This document shows positions 16,302 through 25,412 of a stretch of 64,000 nt of DNA, piece after piece (the first letter of the stretch is position 1; every line of letters starts with the position of its first letter). The notes under the pieces were generated by a model. It was not told the DNA's origin, did not search any database, and saw only the letters and a program-made list of their open reading frames with translations. Made by a program: the position numbers and the translations under genes. Source of the DNA: Arcobacter vandammei (GTDB taxonomy: Bacteria > Campylobacterota > Campylobacteria > Campylobacterales > Arcobacteraceae); assembly GCF_016106035.1 (NCBI RefSeq), contig NZ_JADKPZ010000001.1, positions 62,001 to 126,000 of the forward strand, given 5' to 3'.

Positions 16302-16969
16302 TGTTAAAACCTTATGAAGAGAAACTTCAACTTATAAAAAGTGAAGTTTATAAAATAGGAAGTGATGTTGTTGAAGCTTTGGAACTTTGTTTAAAAGCTT
16401 TAAATGATAGAAAAATTGAGGCTTTAAGCAATGTAGAAATTAGTGAGAAAAAATTTCTTGCAAAATCAAATGAGATAGATAATATGATTGTTACAACGAT
16501 GGCTTTATATTCACCAGAAGCTAGAGATTTAAGAAGATTGGTAGTATATTTAAAAATCACAAATGAGATAGTACGAACAGCTGCAAATACTAAAGATTTT
16601 TCAAAGATGTTTAGAAAGTCTTACTCTGAAGATTTAGATACAGCAATGATTTTAGAATATACAATACCACTTTTAAAATCGGCTTTGCTCTCTACAAAAA
16701 CAGCAATATCAATATTGGACGAACACGATGAGAAGCAAATTGAAGAGAAATATAAAAGAGTTGTAGTTGAAGAGAGTAAAACAGATGATTTGTATTTGAT
16801 GATAGAAAAAAATATCTTAAAACTAATCACAAAAAAACTAGATTTATCAAAAGAGTATTTTGATATTTTAAGCTCTTTGAGAAGATTAGAAAAAATAGCA
16901 GATAGATCAGTTTCAATAGCAAGTTTATTGCAGTTTGCAAAACTTGGCGGTGATATGGTTCAATCATAA
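16301..16969 (+). CDS. phoU: Phosphate signalling protein PhoU
   Basis: A 222-residue all-helical protein with two PhoU repeats (DNMIVTTMALYSPEARDLRR in the first; LSSLRRLEKIADRSVSIA in the second). PhoU links the Pst transporter to the sensor kinase and represses the Pho response when phosphate is plentiful. Its place after pstB is canonical. Confidence 0.93.
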   Translation: MLKPYEEKLQLIKSEVYKIGSDVVEALELCLKALNDRKIEALSNVEISEKKFLAKSNEIDNMIVTTMALYSPEARDLRRLVVYLKITNEIVRTAANTKDFSKMFRKSYSEDLDTAMILEYTIPLLKSALLSTKTAISILDEHDEKQIEEKYKRVVVEESKTDDLYLMIEKNILKLITKKLDLSKEYFDILSSLRRLEKIADRSVSIASLLQFAKLGGDMVQS

Positions 16970-16981
16970 AATCCTTTATGA

Positions 16982-16987
16982 TATAAT
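16982..16987 (+). promoter_or_regulatory. -10 box for psiE, close to the start codon
   Basis: A perfect TATAAT ends 7 nt before the ATG at 16995, so transcripts from it would start at or beside the ATG (leaderless). No Shine-Dalgarno is present. Confidence 0.5.
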
Positions 16988-16994
16988 TTTTGTT

Positions 16995-17393
16995 ATGAAA
17001 AAAGCTATAAATAAAATCTCGAACTACTTTAGTTCAAACTTTGAAGTTTTGGTTGCTACAGTTATTTTTTTAACTGTAGTTATTGCAGGAAATGACTTTT
17101 ATAAAGCAATTATTCTAATGCTAGAATTTGTTGTTATTATGGAAGTTGTTAAGATGATTTCTGATTTTATCAAAAAAGAGACATTAAGACTTAGATATGT
17201 TCTTGATATTTTTATCATCTTTTTGATTAGGGAAGTTATCATTTTATCAGCTAATAAAAATAGAGATTATTTTGATATTATATTTTTACTATTTGTAATA
17301 TTTGTATTCTTTATTTTTAGAATATTAGCTATTAAATTCTCTCCAAATGAGGGGAAAAAAGAGATAGAACAAACACAAGAAAATGAAAAATAA
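16995..17393 (+). CDS. psiE: PsiE-like phosphate-starvation membrane protein
   Basis: The start is set at ATG 16995 (MKKAINKISNYF), giving 132 residues. Four hydrophobic segments (about 20-37, 43-60, 75-92, 98-115) with FYKAIILMLEFVVIMEVVKM and LRYVLDIFIIFLIREVI match the PsiE family pattern. Its biochemical role is not established. It sits between phoU and the response-regulator gene, with which it overlaps by 11 bp. Confidence 0.75.
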   Translation: MKKAINKISNYFSSNFEVLVATVIFLTVVIAGNDFYKAIILMLEFVVIMEVVKMISDFIKKETLRLRYVLDIFIIFLIREVIILSANKNRDYFDIIFLLFVIFVFFIFRILAIKFSPNEGKKEIEQTQENEK

Positions 17394-18057
17394 AACTATT
17401 TTAATCATTGAAGATGAAGAGGATTTATTGGAACTTTTAGAGTTCACTTTACAAAAAGAGGATTTTGAAACCATTGGTTTTTTATCTATAAATGAAAATA
17501 TAAAAAAAATCTTGGATGAAGAGAAAATAGATTTAATTTTAATGGATAGAAACCTTCCAAATATAGAGGGAACTACTTATATAAAAGAGTTAAGAAATAG
17601 TGGTTACCAAAATCCTGTTATTTACCTTACTGCAAAAGATAAACAAAGCGATATTTTAGATGGTTTTGAAGCATATGCAGATGATTATATTACAAAACCA
17701 TTTAATATAAACGAACTTATTGCTAGAGTAAAAGCTGTTATAAAAAGGTCAAATAAAGAGTGTGAAACACTCAAAGTAAGAGATATTTTATACAATTTCT
17801 CAAATAAAAGTTTCTCTATCGATGACAAAACTTTAGAACTAACTCAACTTGAAACAAATCTTCTTTTAGAGTTTATAAAAAATCAAAATATACTTTTAAG
17901 TAGAGAGTATTTACTAGAAAATATTTGGAAAGACTCACTAGATAAACAGGAAAAAACTGTAAATGTAGCTATAAAAAGATTAAAAGATAAGATAGATTTA
18001 AAAGGTGAAAAAAACTATATAAAAGCCATTCGCGGAGAGGGATATATTTTTTGTTAA
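17383..18057 (+). CDS. OmpR/PhoB-type response regulator
   Basis: The 224-residue protein has a receiver domain (IIEDEED at 8-14, phospho-acceptor D55 in LMDRNLP, TAKD near 84, K near 105) and a C-terminal winged-helix DNA-binding domain (about 128-224, LTQLETNLLLEFI; NVAIKRLKDKI; IRGEGYIFC). By location it should be the PhoB-type regulator of the pst genes. It overlaps the kinase gene by 7 bp. Confidence 0.92.
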   Translation: MKNKTILIIEDEEDLLELLEFTLQKEDFETIGFLSINENIKKILDEEKIDLILMDRNLPNIEGTTYIKELRNSGYQNPVIYLTAKDKQSDILDGFEAYADDYITKPFNINELIARVKAVIKRSNKECETLKVRDILYNFSNKSFSIDDKTLELTQLETNLLLEFIKNQNILLSREYLLENIWKDSLDKQEKTVNVAIKRLKDKIDLKGEKNYIKAIRGEGYIFC

Positions 18058-19430
18058 AAATTCATAAACTATTTTTTAGAAGTTTTCTACTCATATTTTT
18101 AATAACTGTTTTTACTATAACTTTACTTGTCTATTTTTGGGCAAAGAAACTATATATTGACGAAATAAAAACAAATTTAAGCCAAAATATTGATACATTT
18201 TTAACTGTTTTTTCAAAAGAAGATTTAGGAAATAGCCAAAATATTGTAAAAGATTTAGGGAAAAAACTAAATTTAAGAGTATCTTTAATAGATGAAAATG
18301 GTTATGTTTTAGCTGATAGTGAAGATTTAGAACTAATTGAAAATCATCTAAATAGAGAAGAGATTATAAATGCAAATAAGAACTCTTTTTCTTACTCCCT
18401 TAGATTTTCTAACTCTTTACAAAAAGAGCTTTTGTATCTTGCAAAGAGGTTTGAACTAAATGGAAAAATTTACTATTTAAGAATGTCAGATTTTACTGAT
18501 AAGATTTTTGATAATTTCCAAAAATTACTTATTGAAATTATTGTTTATATTTTGGCTTTTCTATTTCTCTCATTTTTTATAAGCTACCTTTTAAGCCTAA
18601 AAATTAAAAAAGAGATGGATTTAATCTTAAATTTTTTAGTAAATCTAACAAAAAATAGAGATAAACTAACTCTAAAATCAAATTTTACCTTTGAATTTTA
18701 TAAAATCGCAAAACTTCTAAACAAAGTTGCAAAAAAACTTGCAAAACAAGATGAGATAAAAGCCAAACATACAGCAAAATTAAAATTAGCAAATAGACAA
18801 AAAGATGAACTTATTTCAAGCCTTTCTCATGAATTTAAAAATCCAATAGCAATAATTTCAGGTTATAGCCAAACTTTACTAGAAGATGAAAATATAAAAA
18901 AAGAGTTGCAAATTAAATTTTTAACTAAAATTTATTCAAATTCAATAAAACTAGCACAAATAATTGATAAATTAAGACTTAGCTTAAGACTTCAGGAAAA
19001 ACAGCAGGAGCTATTAAAAACAAAAATAAATCTCCATACTTTGGTAGAAACTTGTGTTAGTGATTTAAAAATAAAATATAAAAATAGAGAGATAAATATT
19101 GAAAGAAATGAGGTTTTTATAGATGCTGATGAGACTCTAATCTCTATTGCTATATCAAATATTATTGAGAATGCTTTAAAATACTCTAGTAAAGATATAG
19201 AGATTAAAATTGAAAAAGATTGTTTAAGTATTGTAGATTTTGGAATAGGAATAAGCCAAAATGATATAGAAAAGATTGATAAAAAATTTTATAGAGCTTC
19301 AAGTAATGAGTGGAACAACTCATTGGGATTAGGGCTTTTTATTGTGCAATCTATTTTAAAACTACATAATTTTAAGTTGGAGATAAGCTCAAAAGAAAAT
19401 ATTGGCTCAACTTTCAAAATTCATTATTAA
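18051..19430 (+). CDS. Sensor histidine kinase, PhoR-like partner
   Basis: A 459-residue membrane kinase. TM1 is at about 9-29, followed by a periplasmic sensor domain (about 30-155) and TM2 (about 160-185). The HisKA domain has LISSLSHEFKNPIA (His about 260), and the HATPase domain has an N-box (ISNIIENALKYSS), DFGIGIS and GLGLFIVQS. The start is TTG 18051, with GAGAGG upstream, overlapping the regulator gene. Unlike E. coli PhoR it has a real periplasmic domain, so it may sense a ligand directly. Confidence 0.9.
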   Translation: MLKIHKLFFRSFLLIFLITVFTITLLVYFWAKKLYIDEIKTNLSQNIDTFLTVFSKEDLGNSQNIVKDLGKKLNLRVSLIDENGYVLADSEDLELIENHLNREEIINANKNSFSYSLRFSNSLQKELLYLAKRFELNGKIYYLRMSDFTDKIFDNFQKLLIEIIVYILAFLFLSFFISYLLSLKIKKEMDLILNFLVNLTKNRDKLTLKSNFTFEFYKIAKLLNKVAKKLAKQDEIKAKHTAKLKLANRQKDELISSLSHEFKNPIAIISGYSQTLLEDENIKKELQIKFLTKIYSNSIKLAQIIDKLRLSLRLQEKQQELLKTKINLHTLVETCVSDLKIKYKNREINIERNEVFIDADETLISIAISNIIENALKYSSKDIEIKIEKDCLSIVDFGIGISQNDIEKIDKKFYRASSNEWNNSLGLGLFIVQSILKLHNFKLEISSKENIGSTFKIHY

Positions 19431-19432
19431 TT

Positions 19433-19438
19433 TATACT
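19433..19438 (+). promoter_or_regulatory. -10 box (TATACT) for rplM-rpsI
   Basis: TATACT lies about 68 bp before rplM, just after the kinase stop codon. The leader carries GAAAGGGAG as Shine-Dalgarno. Confidence 0.4.
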
Positions 19439-19505
19439 TAATTTAAGCAAAATAAAAGGATAACTTAACTATTATTCCAACTCATTAAAGAAAGGGAGTT
19501 AATAA

Positions 19506-19925
19506 ATGAAATTTACTCAAATGGCAAAAGCCAACGAAATCGAAAGATCTTGGGTTGTAGTAGATGCAGAAGGTAAAGTATTCGGAAGAATTATTACTGA
19601 AGTTGCTACAATTTTAAGAGGTAAAAATAAACCTTGTTTTACACCAAATGTTGATTGTGGAGATTATGTAGTTATAATCAATGCAAGTAAAGCTAAATTT
19701 ACTGGTGCTAAATTAGAAGAAAAAAATTATTATACACACTCAGGTTATTTTGGAAGTACAAAAACTCACAAAATGTCAGATATGATTGAAAAAAACCCTG
19801 AAAAACTGTATAAATTAGCTACTAGAGGTATGCTTCCAAAAACTACTCTTGGTAAAGCTATGTTAAAAAAATTAAAAGTATATGCAGGAAGTGAACATCC
19901 TCATACGGCTCAAATTAAAGGATAA
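19506..19925 (+). CDS. rplM: 50S ribosomal protein L13
   Basis: A 139-residue L13 with [35 protein letters not shown] and the closing [20 protein letters not shown] motif. It is paired with rpsI as in nearly all bacteria. Confidence 0.97.
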   Translation: MKFTQMAKANEIERSWVVVDAEGKVFGRIITEVATILRGKNKPCFTPNVDCGDYVVIINASKAKFTGAKLEEKNYYTHSGYFGSTKTHKMSDMIEKNPEKLYKLATRGMLPKTTLGKAMLKKLKVYAGSEHPHTAQIKG

Positions 19926-19930
19926 TAGTA

Positions 19931-20320
19931 ATGGCAAAAGTATATGCAACTGGAAGAAGAAAAACAGCAATCGCTAAAGTTTGGTTAGAAAACGGAAACG
20001 GACAATTAACTGTAAACGGACAAACTTTAGACCAATGGCTTGGTGGACATGAGTCAATCAAAAAAAGAGTTATGCAACCATTAAATGTAGCAAAACAAGA
20101 AACATCTGTAAATGTTGTTGTTAAAACTTTAGGTGGTGGATATTCTGCTCAAGCAGATGCTGCTAGACATGGTATTTCAAGAGCTTTAGTAGCTTATGAT
20201 GAGCAATTTAGAACTATCTTAAAACCTCATGGTTTATTAACAAGAGATGCAAGATCTGTTGAAAGAAAAAAATACGGAAAGAAAAAAGCAAGAAAATCTT
20301 CTCAATTCTCAAAAAGATAA
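19931..20320 (+). CDS. rpsI: 30S ribosomal protein S9
   Basis: A 129-residue S9 starting [18 protein letters not shown], with [19 protein letters not shown] and the conserved C-terminal basic tail ending SQFSKR, which reaches the P-site tRNA. It follows rplM by 5 bp and ends at a strong terminator. Confidence 0.98.
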   Translation: MAKVYATGRRKTAIAKVWLENGNGQLTVNGQTLDQWLGGHESIKKRVMQPLNVAKQETSVNVVVKTLGGGYSAQADAARHGISRALVAYDEQFRTILKPHGLLTRDARSVERKKYGKKKARKSSQFSKR

Positions 20321-20344
20321 TTGGTACTTTTCTTTATTTTCCCC

Positions 20345-20376
20345 AAAGGAGCGATTTTTCATCGCTCCTTTTTTTT
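20345..20376 (+). terminator. Strong intrinsic terminator after rpsI
   Basis: AAAGGAGCGAT (20345-20355) pairs perfectly with ATCGCTCCTTT (20361-20371) around a 5-nt loop, and the T run continues to 20376. Confidence 0.93.
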
Positions 20377-20391
20377 ATCTATCTTCAAAGT

Positions 20392-21468
20392 TTAGTGTTT
20401 TATATCAATACTAACACTATATTGCATTCCCTCATTCTCTTTAGCTTCTATACTAAATTCACCATTTAAAAGATTTACAAGATTTTTTATCTCTATAATA
20501 TTTTTATTCTCACTATTTAGCATAAATAGGCTATATATATCCCCAACTTCAAAACCATTGTTTTTCACAAGAATTTCTAATTTTCCTTTATTTATATTCA
20601 TTAAAACAGAGATAAATTTCTGAACTTTTCCTTTTTTTAACTCTTTTTTTATAATATCCATAGATGATTGTTCTATTAAATAAGAGATAATATTTTCTAC
20701 ATAGGATAAATTTAAATTTATAGGCTTTTTAATATCCAGATTAACATCCCACTCCAAAAGGATTTTATATCTTGTATCAGCATAGAAATAGCCATCTACT
20801 TTTCTTTTATATAGTTCCAAAAGGTACTCGATTGATTTTAAAGAATTTACTTTTTCTTTAGGTCTTTTAAAATTTATAACTTCATGTTCAAACTTTTTAA
20901 GCTCTTCATATTGAAGTGCATAAGAGTCTATAATTTCAAAAATCAAAGAGCTGTTTATTAGCTCTTCAATACCCAATTTATTTATATGTTTATCAAAAAT
21001 TGTAGTGTCAAAAACTGTAATAAAATATTTTAGATTTTGTATCTTATTTTTTAAATCAACTATTGTTTTTAAGTCATTTAAATATCTATTTTTTAAATCT
21101 AAACTCATTGATTGATTTTGTAATGATATATTTAAGAGTTCAAAAAAGTTTTTATCATCAATTAAAAACTCATTTAATTCAAGTTTTTCAAGTTGATTAT
21201 ATTTTGCAAGAAGTATTCTTAGTTCATCTTTTAAAAAACCTAAATTCTCATCTAAAATATAGTTTATTTCCATAATTGAAATTTGAATATCTTCATGGTT
21301 TTCGTTATAAAGCTGTCTATTAAGTCTTGTTTTCCCACCATTTTCATTTGAAAAAATATTACTAATACTAAAAAATTTCTCATACTTTTGTTTTAAAATT
21401 AGAACTTCATTTTCTAATTTTGAAATGTTAGAAAAAACTTGCTCTTTATAGTTATTTGTAGTTTCCAA
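20392..21468 (-). CDS. Coiled-coil protein with degenerate GHKL ATPase-like C-terminus, last gene of the pilus locus
   Basis: A 358-residue, apparently cytosolic protein. It begins at TTG 21468 with AGGA 8-9 nt upstream. The first 240 residues are helical and charged. The last 110 resemble a histidine-kinase ATPase fold: YVENIISYLIEQSSMDII at the N-box position, LEILVKNNGFEVGD at the G1 position, and a closing KNLVNLLNGEFSIEA strand-helix. The catalytic Asp and glycine-rich boxes are poor, so activity is doubtful. It lies 8 bp after the SH3b gene and belongs to the same run. The GHKL call is by pattern only. Confidence 0.55.
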   Translation of the reverse strand: METTNNYKEQVFSNISKLENEVLILKQKYEKFFSISNIFSNENGGKTRLNRQLYNENHEDIQISIMEINYILDENLGFLKDELRILLAKYNQLEKLELNEFLIDDKNFFELLNISLQNQSMSLDLKNRYLNDLKTIVDLKNKIQNLKYFITVFDTTIFDKHINKLGIEELINSSLIFEIIDSYALQYEELKKFEHEVINFKRPKEKVNSLKSIEYLLELYKRKVDGYFYADTRYKILLEWDVNLDIKKPINLNLSYVENIISYLIEQSSMDIIKKELKKGKVQKFISVLMNINKGKLEILVKNNGFEVGDIYSLFMLNSENKNIIEIKNLVNLLNGEFSIEAKENEGMQYSVSIDIKH

Positions 21469-21476
21469 AATTTTTC

Positions 21477-22553
21477 CTAGTTACAGTTTGCTTCACTCAA
21501 AGAGCCGTCTGTATTTTGAACCCAGTTATTTTGAGTACTTACATCCATCACATCTCCAGAAACTTTTTTATAAATAGTATCTATATTTAGCCACTCACCA
21601 TTTGTTTGTTGGATTATAAATTTATCATCTATCTTTAAAACTCTTAAAATTCTTGCACTTTCATCTGCTTTGTCTCTTACATTTAAATTTTTCTTATTTA
21701 CAATATAACAAGGCTTATTTGAACTCGATTTAGGAGTATCTTTTACATCTTCAAAAGCTTTCTTTACACTTGGCTGTTCTTTTTTTACCTCAACTCTTTC
21801 TACACTTTTTACTGGAGCATAAACTGGTGCTGGTTCAACATAATGTTCTACCTTTTTAGGAAGCTCTTTTGGAACAGTTTTAGTATATCTTGGGTCGTTT
21901 TTATCTCTTTTTTCTAAATTACTTACATTTATTCCATGGTTACTTAAATATATAGTATAACCAGTATCTTCATCTAATTTTTTATATAGCTCTATACTTT
22001 TTGTTCTAGTATTTATATCTATTATTTTAAGACCTAAAATATTATCACCTTCTACATATCTTCCTTCAATATTTCCGCTTAGTTCTGTACTTGTTTTATT
22101 TCTTGAAGATGATTCACTATCATCTAAAAGTAAAACAGCATAATCTTTACCATTAAAAGTGTACATACTTTTGATTTTTAAATCTTTTATTTTTCTTGTT
22201 CTTGTAAAATCTGTTGTAATTCTTGCTATCTCATTTTGATGATTGAAGACATTTTTCTCATACTCTTCTTCTGTCATTATAACTTCATTTTGTGTTGCTT
22301 GAGGTGTATTTTGGCTTCTTACACCTTTTTGTTCAGCTTCATCTTTTTTGTTCTTTATCTCTTGCATTTGGTCTTCAAGATAGCTTTTTTCCAAACCTGT
22401 AATTGATTTGAAAAACTCTTTAGATTGTCTATCCAAAGCATCTAGTTTATCTACATTTGTTATTGTTTCTGTTGTTTGTGCCGTTTGACCATTTTGTGCA
22501 AAAAGTGTGCTACATAAACAAATTGTTGATATTAATATAGTTATTTTTCTCAT
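21477..22553 (-). CDS. Periplasmic PilP/GspC-like protein with C-terminal SH3b domain
   Basis: The start is set at ATG 22553 (MRKITILISTICLCSTLFA), after GAGAGAG; it gives a 358-residue exported protein with signal peptide 1-19. Residues about 120-215 (KIKSMYTFNGKDYAVLLLD...GDNILGLKIIDINTRTKSIEL) are beta-rich and resemble PilP/GspC domains that contact the secretin. A proline/lysine linker follows. Residues about 282-330 (NKKNLNVRDKADESARIL) form a bacterial SH3 domain, probably for peptidoglycan binding. The PilP assignment is tentative; the SH3b call is firmer. Confidence 0.65.
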   Translation of the reverse strand: MRKITILISTICLCSTLFAQNGQTAQTTETITNVDKLDALDRQSKEFFKSITGLEKSYLEDQMQEIKNKKDEAEQKGVRSQNTPQATQNEVIMTEEEYEKNVFNHQNEIARITTDFTRTRKIKDLKIKSMYTFNGKDYAVLLLDDSESSSRNKTSTELSGNIEGRYVEGDNILGLKIIDINTRTKSIELYKKLDEDTGYTIYLSNHGINVSNLEKRDKNDPRYTKTVPKELPKKVEHYVEPAPVYAPVKSVERVEVKKEQPSVKKAFEDVKDTPKSSSNKPCYIVNKKNLNVRDKADESARILRVLKIDDKFIIQQTNGEWLNIDTIYKKVSGDVMDVSTQNNWVQNTDGSLSEANCN

Positions 22554-22563
22554 TTTCTCTCTC

Positions 22564-24924
22564 TTATTTAAATTCAAACTCATAATTAAATCCACCTATA
22601 TATGTTGGGTATTTCATATTAAAACTTTTTCCACTAGTTGGTTGCCAATTTGTATATCCAATTTTTGTAAGTTCATAACTAGAGCTTACCTCTCCTACCA
22701 TAAAATCTTTATCTAAGGCATATAAATTTGTATTAAAAATAGGTATCATATATGTAGTTCCAAGTTGTTTTGTTGAACCTGAAGAATCTGGCCTATAATA
22801 AGCTTGTTCTCCCCAACAATACATCTGATTATTTGTATCTATTCCACACATACCATTATTCTCATCTATAACTTTTATTTGTTTCCATTTTATTTTTTTA
22901 ATAGAATCAACAAATAAAGCATCACTCTTTTGTGTATTATCTATAAATATATCACCTTTTAACTCATTTTTACCATTTACCCAAACTATACCATTTCCAT
23001 AATAAGTGGAATCAGTAATAGTCCTTGCTAAATCAGCAGATATTATATTTTTATCATCATCTTCAATATATTTCCAGTTATCATTGTGTTTCCAGTTTTT
23101 TATCAAAGTTCTCACATCTTCAACTTTTATTTTATTAGAGTCTTCTTGTCTTACTCTATAAAAATTATTATTTATATCTTTTGCAATAAAGCCATCTATT
23201 CCACCTTTTAAAGATACAAAATTTGGTAAGCCTTTATTATCTCCAAAATGTGCTATTGTGGCACTATCAAGTGTTATTTTTATAGGAGAACATAAATCAT
23301 ATGTTACATCATTATTAGAACTGTCTTTCCATTTTATATTACAACTATCAAGCCCTTCTGTACCCCATATAAAAATATTTCCTTTATTATCTAAAGCTCC
23401 TAATCTTCTCTTTCCAATATATGTAATATATGTAATATCTATAATATTTGTAGTATTTTTAACCGTAGAATAAGTCAAAGTACCTGTTGTTGGTTTGCCA
23501 ATTAAGTTTTTACCTTGCCCACCAAATCCAGAGCCATCTGTTCCCCAAACATAGATTAAACCATCTTGTCCTAAAATATGCCAAATAGAGTTGTTTGCAA
23601 ATATTTTCTTAGCTTTAAATGTATTTCCATCAAATTTTTTACTCATATAAAGTATCTCTTCACTATCTTTACTAATATCATTATACATTTTAAAAGCACT
23701 TGCATCATTTGCAGTTGCTCCACTACAATATAAAGCTCCTTCAATACTAACTGTACAAGTCCCTACATATACAGATGAAAAGAAATCAATAAACTTTGGT
23801 CTTTTAGATGATGAAAAATAATTCTCTGAATAATATTGACCAGCTAATGTATCCATACAAAGAATACTTCCACTTCCTGTTGGATTACTACAATTTGTAT
23901 TTGTATATCTGCAAGGAATAGAACCTGAACCTATTGGAGTTAGACACTTTTCCTTATTTACATTATTATTTGTTACTGCTTCATAAGTTTTTGTATCATA
24001 TATTTTTGCCCTAAAAGGAACAATAGAAGTAAAAAGTTGATAGCTTTTATCAGAAGAGCCACTCAATGTTTTTTTTGCATCAATCCCAGCAATTGCATTT
24101 CCATTATTTCCCCAAGTATAAATATCTCCATTTACAATCATTCCACCAGCTCTTCTATTAAACTGAATAATAGTTTTTCCATACTCTTTTTCATCTTTAT
24201 TTATTTCAGCAATTTTTCCAGGACCTACTACTATATACTCTTTTGAGTTATTATCTCTATTACTATCAAAAATAGATGTTCCTAATCTTAAAATTTCACT
24301 TGTTAAGCTTAATCCATCTGCCCAAGTCTCATTATATTTATTTGTAGTTTTATCATAAATATGTACATCTTTTGATAAAACTATCTCTTTATCAAAAGAG
24401 TATCCCAGATTTCCATCTGTTTTATAGTAATTTAAAACTCCTTTATCATCTAAAAGAAACTTTCCATTAGCTTTTGTTTTTGTTATTAAAGCTTGATTTT
24501 TAAATATAAAGCTCTCTTTGTTATTTAGTTTTATCTCAATATTATCTTTTAAAGGATTTGTAAACTCTCTATTTTTTGATTTAAGATAATACTCTTTTAG
24601 AGCCATTTTTAAATTTGTATCATTTGTATCAAATTTTTTAATAAAATTATTACTTTCAAGAATAATTTCTTTACCAAAAGGATTTATAGTATCAAAACCT
24701 TTTGGTAAAAAACCATCATCAATTAAAACTTGTATAGAAAGTTTATTATCTTTTGTAGGAACTTTTCCATTCTTCAAAAGATACTCTTTATAGGCTTTTG
24801 CTATATCTTCCTCTTTTTGTACAAGTTTTTTTATTTTTAAAAGTGTAAGTTCATCTACAATAGGAGCAGCAAACACAAAGTTTACAAAAGCTAAAACAAC
24901 AAAAAATTTTAAAAAATTTCTCAT
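22564..24924 (-). CDS. Large exported protein with RCC1-like repeats
   Basis: A 786-residue protein with signal peptide (residues 1-19, ending FVFA). The N-terminal module (KLVQKEEDIAKAYKEYLL, then NGKVPT and NPFGKEI) is shared with other exported proteins of the locus and recalls the helix-loop of GspG-type pseudopilins. RCC1-like signatures follow (IYTWGNNGNAIAG, IYVWGTDGSGFGG, IFIWGTEGL, MYCWGEQ), suggesting a beta-propeller. The last 16 residues (KYPTYIGGFNYEFEFK) nearly equal those of the 30552-34103 product. Several cysteine pairs are present. It overlaps the gene upstream by 4 bp. Function unknown; a pilus-associated adhesin or effector is possible. Confidence 0.7.
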   Translation of the reverse strand: MRNFLKFFVVLAFVNFVFAAPIVDELTLLKIKKLVQKEEDIAKAYKEYLLKNGKVPTKDNKLSIQVLIDDGFLPKGFDTINPFGKEIILESNNFIKKFDTNDTNLKMALKEYYLKSKNREFTNPLKDNIEIKLNNKESFIFKNQALITKTKANGKFLLDDKGVLNYYKTDGNLGYSFDKEIVLSKDVHIYDKTTNKYNETWADGLSLTSEILRLGTSIFDSNRDNNSKEYIVVGPGKIAEINKDEKEYGKTIIQFNRRAGGMIVNGDIYTWGNNGNAIAGIDAKKTLSGSSDKSYQLFTSIVPFRAKIYDTKTYEAVTNNNVNKEKCLTPIGSGSIPCRYTNTNCSNPTGSGSILCMDTLAGQYYSENYFSSSKRPKFIDFFSSVYVGTCTVSIEGALYCSGATANDASAFKMYNDISKDSEEILYMSKKFDGNTFKAKKIFANNSIWHILGQDGLIYVWGTDGSGFGGQGKNLIGKPTTGTLTYSTVKNTTNIIDITYITYIGKRRLGALDNKGNIFIWGTEGLDSCNIKWKDSSNNDVTYDLCSPIKITLDSATIAHFGDNKGLPNFVSLKGGIDGFIAKDINNNFYRVRQEDSNKIKVEDVRTLIKNWKHNDNWKYIEDDDKNIISADLARTITDSTYYGNGIVWVNGKNELKGDIFIDNTQKSDALFVDSIKKIKWKQIKVIDENNGMCGIDTNNQMYCWGEQAYYRPDSSGSTKQLGTTYMIPIFNTNLYALDKDFMVGEVSSSYELTKIGYTNWQPTSGKSFNMKYPTYIGGFNYEFEFK

Positions 24925-25412
24925 TTAATCTCCCTTGGTCTTGATATGTAGTTTATAAAATACAGGTTTTCATCTTGTTCACTTCTTATAGTTTCACCTA
25001 AATAGTTAAAAATTCCCTCTCCTGCTTTATAACCATTTTCACTCTTTGCATAAAGTTTTGCTACAAGAATATGTCTATCTATGCACTCATTTTTTACATC
25101 TAAAAGTTTAAGTTGATAATCAATCAAAGATACTCTATCAAAAATCTCACTAACTCTGGTTCTTAATTCATCCTCTTTTATATAAGACTCTTGAACTACT
25201 TTTATCTTATCTTTTAAAGAGTTTATTTTTTGTTTTATAGCTGTTGTTTCATCTCTTTTTATTTGCAACTCATTTGTTAGTTTCTCTTTATCTTTGTAAG
25301 CTTGGTAATATTCAGCAACTGTTGAAGCCATAAAATAAACAGAGTAAGCAACAATAGCTACAACTACATATTTAGCTATTTTTTTTAAAGAGTTATTGCT
25401 TATACTTATCAT
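24921..25412 (-). CDS. PilN/PilO/GspM-like inner-membrane assembly protein
   Basis: A 163-residue protein: short cytoplasmic tail, one membrane helix (about 12-32), a long coiled coil (about 35-95, DKEKLTNELQIKRDETTAI...), then a small periplasmic domain. This is the architecture of PilN/PilO or GspM platform proteins. It overlaps both neighbours by 4 bp. The assignment rests on topology and context, not on sequence identity. Confidence 0.6.
   Translation of the reverse strand: MISISNNSLKKIAKYVVVAIVAYSVYFMASTVAEYYQAYKDKEKLTNELQIKRDETTAIKQKINSLKDKIKVVQESYIKEDELRTRVSEIFDRVSLIDYQLKLLDVKNECIDRHILVAKLYAKSENGYKAGEGIFNYLGETIRSEQDENLYFINYISRPREIK

Noticed and set aside
22564-24924. Eukaryote-derived RCC1 gene transfer
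   Set aside because: The RCC1-like motifs are loose, base composition is like the surroundings, and the N- and C-terminal parts are shared with neighbouring genes.
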